Shown in pieces: positions 35,448-44,867 of a stretch of DNA of 64,000 nucleotides. Both the position numbers and the translations under genes were made by a program. How positions within the stretch are numbered: position 1 is the stretch's first letter; the number at the start of each line of letters is the position of its first letter. The notes under the pieces are model-generated. The model saw only the letters and a list, made by a program, of their open reading frames with translations. It searched no databases and was not told where the DNA came from. The stretch spans positions 2,106,127 to 2,170,126 of the forward strand of contig LT608321.1 in assembly GCA_900095835.1 (NCBI GenBank), written 5' to 3'. Source of the DNA: Ihuprevotella massiliensis (GTDB taxonomy: Bacteria > Bacteroidota > Bacteroidia > Bacteroidales > Bacteroidaceae).

Positions 35448-38400
35448 TTATTGCATCACTTTTTGACCATTCACCACGACCACACCGTGGCTATTTGACG
35501 CGGCGTGACGTCCGTCTAAGCCGAATACTTGTTTTTTTTTAGCGTCTTTCTTCGCCACCACTCCGATGCCGGTGGGCACGGCTGGGGCAGAGAAGTCGAT
35601 GGTCACGGTGGCACCAGCAGGAACGTCCATGATTTGGTCGCCTACCAAGGCTTTGATCTCGAAGGTGGGGTGCTTTTTATCCTTGGTTTCTACGGAAACC
35701 ACCTTCGCACCACGGCCGTTGACGAGGACTTTCACCAAGGTGAGGTCGAACTTATAGGGATCAATTTCCTCACCTGGCTTTTGCGTGTTGCCCGAAATCT
35801 TGATGCGCATGGGCTGTCCTTTGTGACTCACGATGTTGACTTCGGAGGGAAGGAGATTTTTCCACGCTACATCGACGGTGAAGTCGCCCACGGCTTTCAA
35901 ACCAGAGACACTTCCGTTCTTCCAAGCGCGAGGAAGCGCAGGGAGAAGTTCGATGACGTCGTTCTGACTTTGGAGGAGCATCTCCGCAATTCCCGCACAT
36001 ACGCCGAAGTTTCCGTCGATTTGGAAAGGTGCGTGGGAGTCGTAGAGATTATAATAGATACCTCCGCGATATTGGTCGGTGTTGTAGGCAGTGGAGTGCT
36101 TGAGGGCATTGTTGAGGATGCGACGTGCGTGGTCACCATCTTTGGCACGTGCCCAGAGATTCACCTTCCATCCCATGGACCATCCCGTAGCAGCGTCACC
36201 GCGAAGGGTGAGGGCATTGACGGCAGGTTGGAAGTAATCATCACCACGTTCCACTTGGTTGAGGGGATAGAGGCACATGAGGTGGCTCATGTGGCGGTGT
36301 CCCTTGTCGCCCGACACACTATATGAAGCGTACTTCCATTCTTTGAGGAGGGGAGTGCCTTTGTTGATGCCGAGATTCTTGGCCCAGTCGCCCCAATCTC
36401 CCTTATACTCTTCGATATGAAGGCCCTTATCGGTCTTTTCTACGTAGTTCTTGAGCTGCGCTACGTCGGCTGCGGAGAGACCAAGGCTTTCTGCACCCAA
36501 AATGTTGATGGCTTCGAGCGCGATTTGGAGGTTGGCGGTAATCAACTGCTGAGCGTGTGCCGTACCGTCCTCTTTGGGGTGGTCGTTTTGCTCAGGTGAG
36601 TACTCGTTGGGTGCGACAAAAGTGCCGTCCTTTTGGACGCGGTCTTGGATCATACGCTCCATCCAGAACTGCGCGCTCTGCCAAATGGCTGGGAATGCCT
36701 TTCGGAGGAAGGCTTCGTCGCGGGTAAAGCGGTAGTGGTCCCAGAGGTGGGTGCAATACCACGCATTTACTTCCTTGTAGTTATTACCCCAGGTGCTCAT
36801 ACCTCCGAAGATATTGCTCTCGGTGAAGACCGTCCAGCCCACTTTCTGACCGTCCTTGCCCCAGCGAGCGGCGTCTTGCCAGCCCTTATCTTTGTAGTTG
36901 TCGAGGATATAATTGAGGAAGGGGAGGTGGCAGTCGGAGAGGTTGGTGGTTTCTGCGGGCCAATAGTTCATCTGCACGTTGATGTTCGTGTGGATGTCGG
37001 AGTTCCAAGGCGCATTTGCCTTATCATTCCAGATGCCTTGCAGGTTGGAGGGGACATTGATCGCACCACGGCTAGAAGAAATCATGAGGTAGCGACCATA
37101 GTTGAAGTAGAGTTGCTCGAGGAAGAGGCCTTCTTTAGAGTCTTTGTTGCGAGAACTGCTGTTGTAGTAGCTGATGAGCGACTCCGTATGCTTGGTGGTT
37201 GCAGCGTCGTCGAGGTTGAGTTTCACGCGTCCCATGTAGCTTTCAAAGTCAGCCACGTGAGCATTCTCAAGTTCAGCCCAAGATTTGGCAGCAGCCTTGG
37301 TCACGAGGTCTTGCACCTTTTGGGCAACGGTGGTAGCATCGCCAGTGGAGCGAGACGCCACGTTGCTGTCGAAGGTAGAAGCAGCGGAGAAAATCACTTT
37401 CACCTCCGAAGCGCCATTTACTTCAATGCCTTGTTTGGTCACGGTCATCGTACCTCCGGTGGGCACCACCTTCATGCGTGCATTGTAGAACACGGTGGGG
37501 AGCTTACCGGCAAAGGACACTTCTCCGTTTTCGTCATATTTGGGGTCAGAAGCATTGATATCTTCTCCTGCCACCAAGGCAAAGCGGAGGTGAAGTTTGT
37601 TGGCACCCGTGGCTTTATAGTGGGCAGCTACCACGTCGTCTGGCGCAGAAGCGCAGTAGCGACGTTCGTATTTCGTGCCTGTTTTGTCGGAGTAGTTCAC
37701 ACCGCCAATACCGCGTTCGATGTCGAGATAGCGAGAGTATCCGCTCGCTTTGTTGTTGCTCTTGTCGAAGTTGTCGCTGATGTCGTGCACGAAGATACCA
37801 CCGAGGTTGCGGTATCCTCCGTAGCCTCCCATGTCAGTGGGCGTACCCGTCCAGATGGTCTTCTCGTTGAGTTGGATTTGGTCCACTTGTATTCCGCCGA
37901 AAAGGCTAGCACCGAGGTGTCCATTGCCCAAGGGGAGGGAGTATTCCATCCAAGGATTGTCCACACCCATGGCAGGTTTAGAGTACCAAAGTGTGAGGGG
38001 ACGTTCGGGACGGAAGGAGTTGTTACGGGAGAATCCGTATTCGCTCTTGGTAAACTTGTCGCGATATGCCGAATAAGTGGGAGAGGGCACGTCGTCGGGA
38101 AGGGGGAAGTAGAGAGAATTGTTGGCATCTGTATTGTCCCAGAAGCCAATTTGTTTGCCCACTCCCGTTCCGCCGAAAGGATTGAACGAATTGTTTTGGT
38201 TGTCCACGCGTGCAATCACGTAGTATCCTTCGCCAAATGCAGGGCTATTGAGCAAGGTGAGGTTCAGGGCTTGTGTAGCTTCTTTCACGCTGGTCAAACG
38301 ATCGCCGATGAAACCTACGTAGTTGCCATCCTTGCTACGGAGCACAAAGCTCTGACGTGTGCCGATGAGGGCAAAGAGTTGTGCCGAAGCATCGTTGCCG

Positions 38401-38585
38401 TAGTTGGTAGAAATTTTAGCATTAACACCTTTGTCCACGAGTTCCACTCCGCCATTCTTGAAGCGAATGTGGTAGTAGGAAGCAGCATCGAGCTTATCTT
38501 GTGCCGTGAAGTTGGGCACTGGACTTTGTGCCATGGCGGTAGTACCGGTGGCAGCTAGTGCGAGGAGGGGTAGTATTTTGTTCAT
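35448..38585 (-). CDS. GH95 alpha-L-fucosidase (paralogue 1)
   Basis: 1045 aa secreted fucosidase of the GH95 family, typically cleaving alpha-1,2-fucose. Signal peptide MNKILPLLALAATGTTAMAQ, an extra N-terminal domain of about 170 residues, then the catalytic module. Motifs containing the AfcA catalytic residues are present: NINVQMNYWPAE (two Asn), APNEYSPEQ (general-acid Glu) and IDGNFG (Asp). The C-terminus carries FGLDGRHAASNSHGVVVVNGQ, a tag variant. It is a close parallel of the next gene and follows it after a 337-base repeat-filled gap. Prevotella GH95 enzymes can also act on L-galactose, so sugar specificity is open. Confidence 0.92.
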   Translation of the reverse strand: MNKILPLLALAATGTTAMAQSPVPNFTAQDKLDAASYYHIRFKNGGVELVDKGVNAKISTNYGNDASAQLFALIGTRQSFVLRSKDGNYVGFIGDRLTSVKEATQALNLTLLNSPAFGEGYYVIARVDNQNNSFNPFGGTGVGKQIGFWDNTDANNSLYFPLPDDVPSPTYSAYRDKFTKSEYGFSRNNSFRPERPLTLWYSKPAMGVDNPWMEYSLPLGNGHLGASLFGGIQVDQIQLNEKTIWTGTPTDMGGYGGYRNLGGIFVHDISDNFDKSNNKASGYSRYLDIERGIGGVNYSDKTGTKYERRYCASAPDDVVAAHYKATGANKLHLRFALVAGEDINASDPKYDENGEVSFAGKLPTVFYNARMKVVPTGGTMTVTKQGIEVNGASEVKVIFSAASTFDSNVASRSTGDATTVAQKVQDLVTKAAAKSWAELENAHVADFESYMGRVKLNLDDAATTKHTESLISYYNSSSRNKDSKEGLFLEQLYFNYGRYLMISSSRGAINVPSNLQGIWNDKANAPWNSDIHTNINVQMNYWPAETTNLSDCHLPFLNYILDNYKDKGWQDAARWGKDGQKVGWTVFTESNIFGGMSTWGNNYKEVNAWYCTHLWDHYRFTRDEAFLRKAFPAIWQSAQFWMERMIQDRVQKDGTFVAPNEYSPEQNDHPKEDGTAHAQQLITANLQIALEAINILGAESLGLSAADVAQLKNYVEKTDKGLHIEEYKGDWGDWAKNLGINKGTPLLKEWKYASYSVSGDKGHRHMSHLMCLYPLNQVERGDDYFQPAVNALTLRGDAATGWSMGWKVNLWARAKDGDHARRILNNALKHSTAYNTDQYRGGIYYNLYDSHAPFQIDGNFGVCAGIAEMLLQSQNDVIELLPALPRAWKNGSVSGLKAVGDFTVDVAWKNLLPSEVNIVSHKGQPMRIKISGNTQKPGEEIDPYKFDLTLVKVLVNGRGAKVVSVETKDKKHPTFEIKALVGDQIMDVPAGATVTIDFSAPAVPTGIGVVAKKDAKKKQVFGLDGRHAASNSHGVVVVNGQKVMQ

Positions 38586-38611
38586 TGTCGTGATATATCT
38601 TGTAAAATAGG

Positions 38612-38639
38612 CATCGGAATACGCAATGATATTCCGATG
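38612..38639 (-). terminator. hairpin upstream of GH95 paralogue 1
   Basis: CATCGGAATA/TATTCCGATG with an 8-base loop, followed on the minus strand by GCCTATTTTAC. It lies between the two GH95 genes, so it may end transcription of paralogue 2. Confidence 0.5.
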
Positions 38640-38925
38640 TCTAAGAACTTACTTCTGATTTCTAACATTAAACCTTGCGATGTCTAGAGACTAATGTCCA
38701 AACTCTAGCGTCTAATGCCCGAGCCACGTTTGTTGTGGCGAGCATAAAAGGGTCTGCGACCCTCTAACGTCTAATGTCTAATGCCCGAGCCACGCTTGTC
38801 GTGGCGAGCATAAAAGGGTCTGCGACCCCTAACGTCTAATGTCTAATGCCCGAGCCACGCTTGTTGTGGCGAGCATAAAAGGGTCTGTGACCCTCTAACG
38901 TCTAACGTCTAATATCTAACGTCTA
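38640..38925. repeat. three 65/66-bp tandem repeats inside 7-bp CTAAYGT arrays
   Basis: The block GCCCGAGCCACG...GGGTCTGCGACC starts at 38717, 38783 and 38848 (66 and 65 bases apart). Each block has two hairpins (CCACG-cttgt-CGTGG type and GGGTC-TGC-GACCC) and the blocks are joined by CTAACGTCTAATGTCTAATG. It fills the gap between the GH95 genes and touches the stop codon of paralogue 2. Confidence 0.9.
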
Positions 38926-41900
38926 TTTTATAACCTTCTTGCCTTGAGCGATGAGGACACCTTGAGTAGAAGCGTGGGCGAGTCTGCCAGAGAGGTCATA
39001 GACTTGAGCAGTGGCAGAAGCAGCTGTCGCAGCGTTCACCTTCTTGCCTGCGTGAACCCCACCAATAGCCGTGGGTTTGGTATAGTCAATCACCACTTTG
39101 TCGCCAGCTTTCACACCAGGGATTTCATAAACCTGCTGTTTGGCATCGATGCCAGCAGCAAGTTGAGGTTGCACCTCTTTGCCATTGACCATCACGCTCA
39201 CCTTAGCGAGGTCTGCACCCTTCACACGAAGTGTAGCACCTTTGTGAGAAGTGATATTAACCATCGCAGCTTTACCGCCTTTCCAAGCGATGTCTACGGT
39301 GAAATTGCCCACTGCCTTCAAGCCCGTGATAGAACCCGCAGTCCAGTCAGTGGGGAGGGCTGGAAGAATCTCCAATACATCGTTTTGACTTTGGAGCAAC
39401 ATCTCCGCAACACCGGCAGTAACTCCGAAGTTACCATCGATTTGGAAGCTAGGATGCGCGTCCCAAAGGTTGTAATATACGCCACCGCCCGACATCACCA
39501 CGTGAGTAGCTTGCGCGTGCTTCAGCGCATTGCTCAAAATTCTGCGAGCGTGGTTGCCATCTTTTGCGCGTGCCCAGAGGTTGGTTTTCCAACCCATGGA
39601 CCATCCAGTGGCATCATCACCGCGGAGCGCGAGAGAGTTTTTTGCAGCTTCGTAGAAACCCTTGTCGCCTTCTTGCACTTGGCTGAAGGGATAGAGGCAC
39701 ATGAGGTGAGAGAGGTGGCGGTGGTTCACGTCACCACCAGCGCGATAGTCGCTATACTTCCATTCTTTCAAGAGAGGAGTGTCCTTAGAAATGCCACGTT
39801 CTTTGGCTTCTCTTTGTGCCCAGTCGTTGCGATATTTCTCGATGCGCAGACCCTTGTCGAGATGTGTCAAACGATCGTTGAGGAGCTTGAGGTCGGCATC
39901 TGAGATACCTACGGTTTTCGCACCCAAAATCTCCACCACATCGTGAGCGATTTGCAAGTTTTCGGTAATCAACTGTTGCGCATGAGCCACACCATCTTGC
40001 TTAGGACCGTATTCGGGTGACCATTCGTTGGGCGCTTCATACGTGCCATCGGTGGCTTTCTTCAGACGGTGGATCCAAAACTCTGCACTGCCCCAGATAG
40101 CGGGCCAAGCACGGCGGAGGAAATCTTGGTCGAGCGTGTAGCGATAGTGCTGCCAGAGGTGATAAATCAACCAAGCATTTGCCACGCAGTAGTTGCTGCT
40201 CCAAGTGGACATACCGCCAAAGATGTTAGACTCTGTGAAGACCGTCCATCCCTTGTTGGGCTTTCCGTTGATTTTGTTGAACTCGCGTGCTGCACGTTGC
40301 CATCCTTCGCTCTGCGCATTGTTGATGATATAGTTGAGGAAGGGGAGGTGGCAGTCCGAAAGGTTCGTAGGTTCCGCTGGCCAATAGTTCATTTGCACAT
40401 TGATGTTGTTGTGCACGTCAGAGTTCCAGGGCGCATCGTGGCGGTTGTTCCAAATGCCCTGCAAGTTGTTGGGCACAGGGAGAGCACCGCGGCTGGAAGA
40501 GATGCTGAGGTATCGACCAAAGTTGAAGTAGAGTTGTTCGAGGAACAAGCCATCGGGTGTGTTACGATTGTTGGGCGCTGCGCTGTAGAAGTCCACCAAA
40601 TCCTTGGTGTTGCGCTGAGAAGCCGCCCCTTCGAGATGGAAAGCCACGCGACCCATATAAGATTGGTGGTCGGCGATATTAGCCGCTTCGATAGCTTCAA
40701 AATCCTTCTTTGCAGCGTTGTCCACGAGGGAGGCGATGCGTGTGTTGAGATCTTCAGCAGTGCCTTTGGTGCGCTCGGGGAGGGTGGGGTCGAACGACGT
40801 GCCACCAGCCAGGATTACCATCACTTTTTCAGCGCCCTTCACCACGATACCTTCGGCAGTAGCCGTCATTGTACCGCCCACAGGCACCACTTTGAAGCGT
40901 GCGTTGTGGAAGACGGTGGGCAATTTGCCAGCAAACCAGCCCGAACCATCGGCAGTGTATTCCGTTTTGGGCGTCATCAGGGTGTCGCCTGCAATGAGAG
41001 AGAACTGAAGGTCGAGCTTGTTGGCGCCCACAGCTTCGTAGAGTGCTGCAATCACTCCGTCGGGTTGTGACGAAAGATAGCGGCGAGTATATTGCGTGCC
41101 GGCTTCGTCGGTGAATTTCACGCCAGCCACAGCCGTCTGGATGTCGAGATAGCGCACATAGTCTTTGACTTGCGAAAGGTTCGCATTGAGATTTTGCACG
41201 AAAAGCCCACCAAAATTGAGGTAGCTTCCGAAGCCCGACACAGGACCATCACCACTTTGGCGCTGCATGTCCTTAGGTGTGCCCCACCAAAGCGTCTTTT
41301 CGTTGAATTGGATTTCGTCAGTTTTCACCCCACCAAAGATGCACGCGCCCAACTGTCCATTGCCGATGGGCAAACTGTATTCCATCCAAGGATTGGGACC
41401 CGCGTTGGCTGGTGAGGGATACCAGAGGGTGAGGGGATTTTTAGGAACAAAAGTGCTCACTCCTGCAAGGGGATATTCTCCCAGTCCTCGCATCACGTTG
41501 TGATATGCTGTGTAGCGATTGGGCATAGCCACCTTTTCGTCACCAGATTTAAGGACAAAAGCATTGCCCACGTCGCCATATTGCCACATGCCAAGCACAC
41601 GACCAGCGCCGCCACCTCCGAAGAGGTTCATGTAATTATTGTTGCTCACGCCCAGATTGGCGAGTTCATAGCCCTTTCCTTGCGCTTTGAAGGCGAAGCT
41701 GACTGCCTTTTTCGCATCGGTGGTGGCTGCAAAGAATTGTCCGCCGCGACCATCGGGGGCAGTGCCTTGTTGCATGGCCACATAATGTCCGGAGGCGGAG
41801 CGCAACACGCACTTGTCCTTTGTGCCGATGAACTGGAATTTTTGACCATCTACGGGCAAAGCCGCTTGAGATTTTAGGAGTTTTCCATTGCCTTCGTCCG

Positions 41901-42039
41901 TGAGATAGACATTACCTCTGGTGAATTGCAGGCGGAAAAAGACGGGATTGTCGAGTGTCGAAAACTCAGGTGCAAGTTGTGCTAAGGCATTAACCGCCCA
42001 AACACAGCACAGGAAGAACAGCGCGTAAAATCTTTTCAT
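38923..42039 (-). CDS. GH95 alpha-L-fucosidase (paralogue 2)
   Basis: 1038 aa, same architecture as paralogue 1: signal peptide MKRFYALFFLCCVWAVNALAQ, N-terminal domain, GH95 catalytic module with NINVQMNYWPAE, APNEWSPE and IDGNFG, and the C-terminal tag YDLSGRLAHASTQGVLIAQG. The two are clearly homologous but well diverged, so the duplication is not recent or they differ in specificity. First gene of the fucosidase/GH16 group. The last codons and stop lie at the start of a heptamer repeat array (stop 38923-38925). Confidence 0.92.
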   Translation of the reverse strand: MKRFYALFFLCCVWAVNALAQLAPEFSTLDNPVFFRLQFTRGNVYLTDEGNGKLLKSQAALPVDGQKFQFIGTKDKCVLRSASGHYVAMQQGTAPDGRGGQFFAATTDAKKAVSFAFKAQGKGYELANLGVSNNNYMNLFGGGGAGRVLGMWQYGDVGNAFVLKSGDEKVAMPNRYTAYHNVMRGLGEYPLAGVSTFVPKNPLTLWYPSPANAGPNPWMEYSLPIGNGQLGACIFGGVKTDEIQFNEKTLWWGTPKDMQRQSGDGPVSGFGSYLNFGGLFVQNLNANLSQVKDYVRYLDIQTAVAGVKFTDEAGTQYTRRYLSSQPDGVIAALYEAVGANKLDLQFSLIAGDTLMTPKTEYTADGSGWFAGKLPTVFHNARFKVVPVGGTMTATAEGIVVKGAEKVMVILAGGTSFDPTLPERTKGTAEDLNTRIASLVDNAAKKDFEAIEAANIADHQSYMGRVAFHLEGAASQRNTKDLVDFYSAAPNNRNTPDGLFLEQLYFNFGRYLSISSSRGALPVPNNLQGIWNNRHDAPWNSDVHNNINVQMNYWPAEPTNLSDCHLPFLNYIINNAQSEGWQRAAREFNKINGKPNKGWTVFTESNIFGGMSTWSSNYCVANAWLIYHLWQHYRYTLDQDFLRRAWPAIWGSAEFWIHRLKKATDGTYEAPNEWSPEYGPKQDGVAHAQQLITENLQIAHDVVEILGAKTVGISDADLKLLNDRLTHLDKGLRIEKYRNDWAQREAKERGISKDTPLLKEWKYSDYRAGGDVNHRHLSHLMCLYPFSQVQEGDKGFYEAAKNSLALRGDDATGWSMGWKTNLWARAKDGNHARRILSNALKHAQATHVVMSGGGVYYNLWDAHPSFQIDGNFGVTAGVAEMLLQSQNDVLEILPALPTDWTAGSITGLKAVGNFTVDIAWKGGKAAMVNITSHKGATLRVKGADLAKVSVMVNGKEVQPQLAAGIDAKQQVYEIPGVKAGDKVVIDYTKPTAIGGVHAGKKVNAATAASATAQVYDLSGRLAHASTQGVLIAQGKKVIK

Positions 42040-42390
42040 TATAGGTTAAAGGGATATTGATAGAAGTTTCTAAGGTAAAAAGTGCTAAACTCAGGCTTTT
42101 CCTCTCTCTCCGCAGGGGGGCTTCTTATATATTGAGGCTTACGCCTTATATATATAATAGGTGTGCGAGGAGAGTTGGTTGGAAATTGAGGGCGCAGTTG
42201 TCGTCCTTTTCCAAGGGAGGTGCCGAAGTGTTAGCGTGACGTTAAAGTAGGTGTCGCATGGGAGGTCCGACTTTCTGAATGTGTCGTGTAGGCGGATTCT
42301 GCCATCTTTGCGTAGCAAATTTATAATGTTTTCGGTGATTGACCAAATTTTTGGGCGTTATTTCCTCAAAAAATAGACAGGTGTGGCATA

Positions 42391-42492
42391 AATCTCCGAG
42401 AGTTGTGAGAAAATGTCCATCGTTTTCAAAAAAATCTCCGACGTTTTTGGAAAAACGTTGGACTTTTTCCGAAAAACGTTGGACTTTTTTCT
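42391..42492. repeat. 21-bp AAAACGTSGGAG family array, locus E
   Basis: Units in both orientations: ATCTCCGACGTTTTTGG followed by AAAAACGTTGGACTTTTTCC twice, which makes a perfect inverted repeat near 42437-42460. Upstream 42040-42390 shows no gene or repeat that I recognise. Confidence 0.85.
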
Positions 42493-42621
42493 GCTCCTTT
42501 GCGAAGGTTCTTTTTCGCCCTACCTGGACGACGAAATAAGTGTGGCAAAACAAGCCTACTACTGGGCTGTCTTGACCGTTCTCTTGCGGCTTTGTTGCCT
42601 AGGAAAAAGGTGGGAGCAAGG

Positions 42622-42823
42622 ATAAACCCAAATCGGTCATTGGACCGTAAAGTGTACTTGTAATGGAAAAGATTACTTCCTGATCTCTTTCATTTTCTTG
42701 TTGGCATCTTGTTTCTTGTTTGTTCTCGTCGTAGCCCGCTACGCCTTCGAACTCACCACCAACCCTCTGCTCAACCATCCAATGAAATATGTTAAGAATC
42801 TAATGACCGATTTGGGATAAAAG
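42622..42823 (-). mobile_element. MITE-like element, copy M3 (about 202 bp)
   Basis: Ends ATAAACCCAAATCGGTCATT and AATGACCGATTTGGGATAAA, with the shared interior (TTTCATTTTCTTGTTGGCAT and CGTAGCCCGCTACG). Same orientation as M2, opposite to M1. It lies upstream of the tolC promoter. Confidence 0.75.
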
Positions 42824-42886
42824 TCAAGTGGGTTGTACAAAATCACGGCAAAAGTACTTTATTGTTGTGCGATATTTCGGTTTTGT

Positions 42887-42917
42887 TTGGAGAGAAGGAC
42901 AAGAATCTGTACCTTTG
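42887..42917 (+). promoter_or_regulatory. promoter of the efflux operon
   Basis: TTG at 42887-42889, 20 bases, TACCTTTG at 42910-42917. Predicted start near 42924, leaving a leader of about 264 bases before tolC. Confidence 0.65.
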
Positions 42918-43187
42918 CGACATGAAAAATGAGGACCTCTTTCCTCCACGATGGAGAGAATCTCGCTGAAAAAATGGACGGATAAACTCTTGTGAATAAG
43001 TTTTTGACGCTGATATTCAGCTGAATTCTTCTTTTTCGTACACGTCCCCACACTGTGTCGCCCTCGATTGACTTCTTCCGCATTGTCGGATTGTGCAATT
43101 TGTCGGATTTTCCTTGGTTTTTCGCCTTGCAGTTCGCGGGAGTTTCGGACGGAAGAGAATTCTCTTACTATTATATAATATTGAAGC

Positions 43188-44726
43188 ATGAAGAAACAAC
43201 CCTTATATCTCGCAACCTTGCTGGCAGTTTTCGCTTTGCCAGTGAGCGCTTGGGCGCAGGAACAGACGCTCGAAAGGCAAGCGCTTTCGCAGACGGTGTC
43301 TGTGGCACCTCGCACGCTCGATGATTATCGTAGTCTAGCCTTGAAGCACAACAAGTCGCTCCAAGTGGCGAAGATGGCGGTGACCAAAGCCGAGGAAGAG
43401 CATCGCGTGGCGCGCACCAACTATTTGCCCAAGGTGTCGGCTGTGGGTGCCTATTTCCACACGGGTGATAACCTTTCGCTCCTCTCCACCGACCAGCAAG
43501 CGAGCCTTTCCACCTTAGGCACGCAACTGATGCAGGGTGTGACGCCAGAGTTTATGCAGGCAGCGCAAGGATTTCTTGCCAAGCATCCCGACCTCTTCCC
43601 CTTGTTGCAAAAGGGAATGGCGGCAGGTAAACAGGCTGAAGCAGGCTTGAATGCGATGGGCAGTAACCTTGTCGACAAACTCACTCCCGACACGCGCAAT
43701 GTGGCAGTGGGGGCAGTGATGTTCACCCAACCTTTGTATATGGGTGGAAAAATCCGTGCCTATGACCGCTTGACGAGCTATTCCACCCAACTTGCAGGAG
43801 AGAAGGTGCGACAAGCCGAACAAGAACTGATTTATGATGTCGACAAAGCCTACTGGCAAGTGGTGAGTTTGCACCACAAGCGCCAACTGGCAGTGGAATA
43901 TCGCGACCTCTTGCGTCGTCTCAATGCCGATGTGGAGAAGATGGTGCAGGAAGGTGTGGCGACAAAAGCCAATGCCCTAGCTGTGGCAGTGGAGTTGAAC
44001 AAAGCCGACATCACCTTGCTCCGCGTGGAAGATGGCGAGACCCTCTCGCGCATGCTCCTAGCGCAGATTTGCGGTTTGCCGCTCAACAGCACGTTGCAGT
44101 TGAAGGATCTGGAGTCGGTGCCTGAGATAAATTACGCAACGAAGGACCATCACAGTGCCGACGAGGCGGTGGCTATGGCATTAACGCAGCGCCCCGAACT
44201 GAAACAGTTGGCACTTGGACAGAAAATCTATGAAGAGAAGGTGAAAATCGACCGTGCAGCCTTCTTGCCTACACTTGCATTGACGGGAGGATATGGCATG
44301 ACCTATCCCAGTGCGTTCAATGGTTTTGAAAAGAAGTTCAAGGGCACATGGAGTGTCGGGCTATTGCTCAAAGTTCCCTTGTGGGAATGGGGCGAAGGCA
44401 AACACAAAGTGCGCGCGGCTAAGGCGGATGTGGCGATGACGGCTCTGAAGGCGCAGGAAGCTCAAGAGAAAATCACCCTGCAAGTGACGCAAAGTCATCT
44501 GGTGCTTAACGAGGCGCAAAAGAAACTCTCGCTCTCTCGCCGCAACCTCTCCAAGGCGGAAGAAAATCTGCGCATGGCGCGTGTGGGGTTTGACGAAGGA
44601 GTGATTACCACCTCCGACCTCCTGGCTGCGCAAACAGCGTGGATGGCTGCCAAAACTGACGTGGTGGATGCACAAATCGACTTGCAACTCGCCAATGCTG
44701 CCCTTCAAAAAGCAATTTCCAACTAA
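43188..44726 (+). CDS. TolC-family outer-membrane efflux protein
   Basis: 512 aa. Signal peptide (MKKQPLYLATLLAVFALPVSAWAQ), then two OEP repeats (roughly 55-290 and 310-505) rich in heptad helices, with the usual LMARVGFDEGVITTSDLL-like second-repeat turn (RMARVGFDEGVITTSDLL). First gene of an operon with an HlyD-type adaptor and two ABC-2 permeases. The gap to the next gene (141 bases) is entirely made of 9-bp and 7-bp repeats. Confidence 0.94.
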   Translation: MKKQPLYLATLLAVFALPVSAWAQEQTLERQALSQTVSVAPRTLDDYRSLALKHNKSLQVAKMAVTKAEEEHRVARTNYLPKVSAVGAYFHTGDNLSLLSTDQQASLSTLGTQLMQGVTPEFMQAAQGFLAKHPDLFPLLQKGMAAGKQAEAGLNAMGSNLVDKLTPDTRNVAVGAVMFTQPLYMGGKIRAYDRLTSYSTQLAGEKVRQAEQELIYDVDKAYWQVVSLHHKRQLAVEYRDLLRRLNADVEKMVQEGVATKANALAVAVELNKADITLLRVEDGETLSRMLLAQICGLPLNSTLQLKDLESVPEINYATKDHHSADEAVAMALTQRPELKQLALGQKIYEEKVKIDRAAFLPTLALTGGYGMTYPSAFNGFEKKFKGTWSVGLLLKVPLWEWGEGKHKVRAAKADVAMTALKAQEAQEKITLQVTQSHLVLNEAQKKLSLSRRNLSKAEENLRMARVGFDEGVITTSDLLAAQTAWMAAKTDVVDAQIDLQLANAALQKAISN

Positions 44727-44733
44727 AAAGGAC

Positions 44734-44820
44734 TAGAAGCCCTAGAAGAACTAGATGCTCTAGAAAGGCTAGAAGCTCTAGAAGAACTAGATGCTCTGGA
44801 AGAACTAGAAGCTCTAGCCT
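44734..44820. repeat. 9-bp CTAGAAGAA array, copy 1
   Basis: About nine units of the type CTAGAAGAA/CTAGATGCT/CTAGAAGCT in a strict 9-base period, starting just after the tolC stop. A related array sits at 63110-63180. Confidence 0.85.
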
Positions 44821-44866
44821 CTAACGTCTAACGTCTAATCTCTAATGTCTAATCTCTATTTTCTAA
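44819..44866. repeat. 7-bp CTAAYGT array between tolC and the adaptor gene
   Basis: CTAACGTCTAACGTCTAATC and similar, joined directly to the 9-bp array and ending at the ATG of the adaptor gene (44868). Confidence 0.8.
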
Positions 44867-44867
44867 A

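Noticed and set aside
36633-38558. Long open frame (over 600 codons) on the plus strand
   Set aside because: It lies antisense to GH95 paralogue 1, has no recognisable domain, and arises from codon bias of the true gene.
35448-42039. A SusC/SusD polysaccharide utilisation locus around the GH95 genes
   Set aside because: No SusC, SusD or hybrid two-component gene flanks the fucosidases; the two TonB receptors in the window lie apart and look porphyrin-linked.
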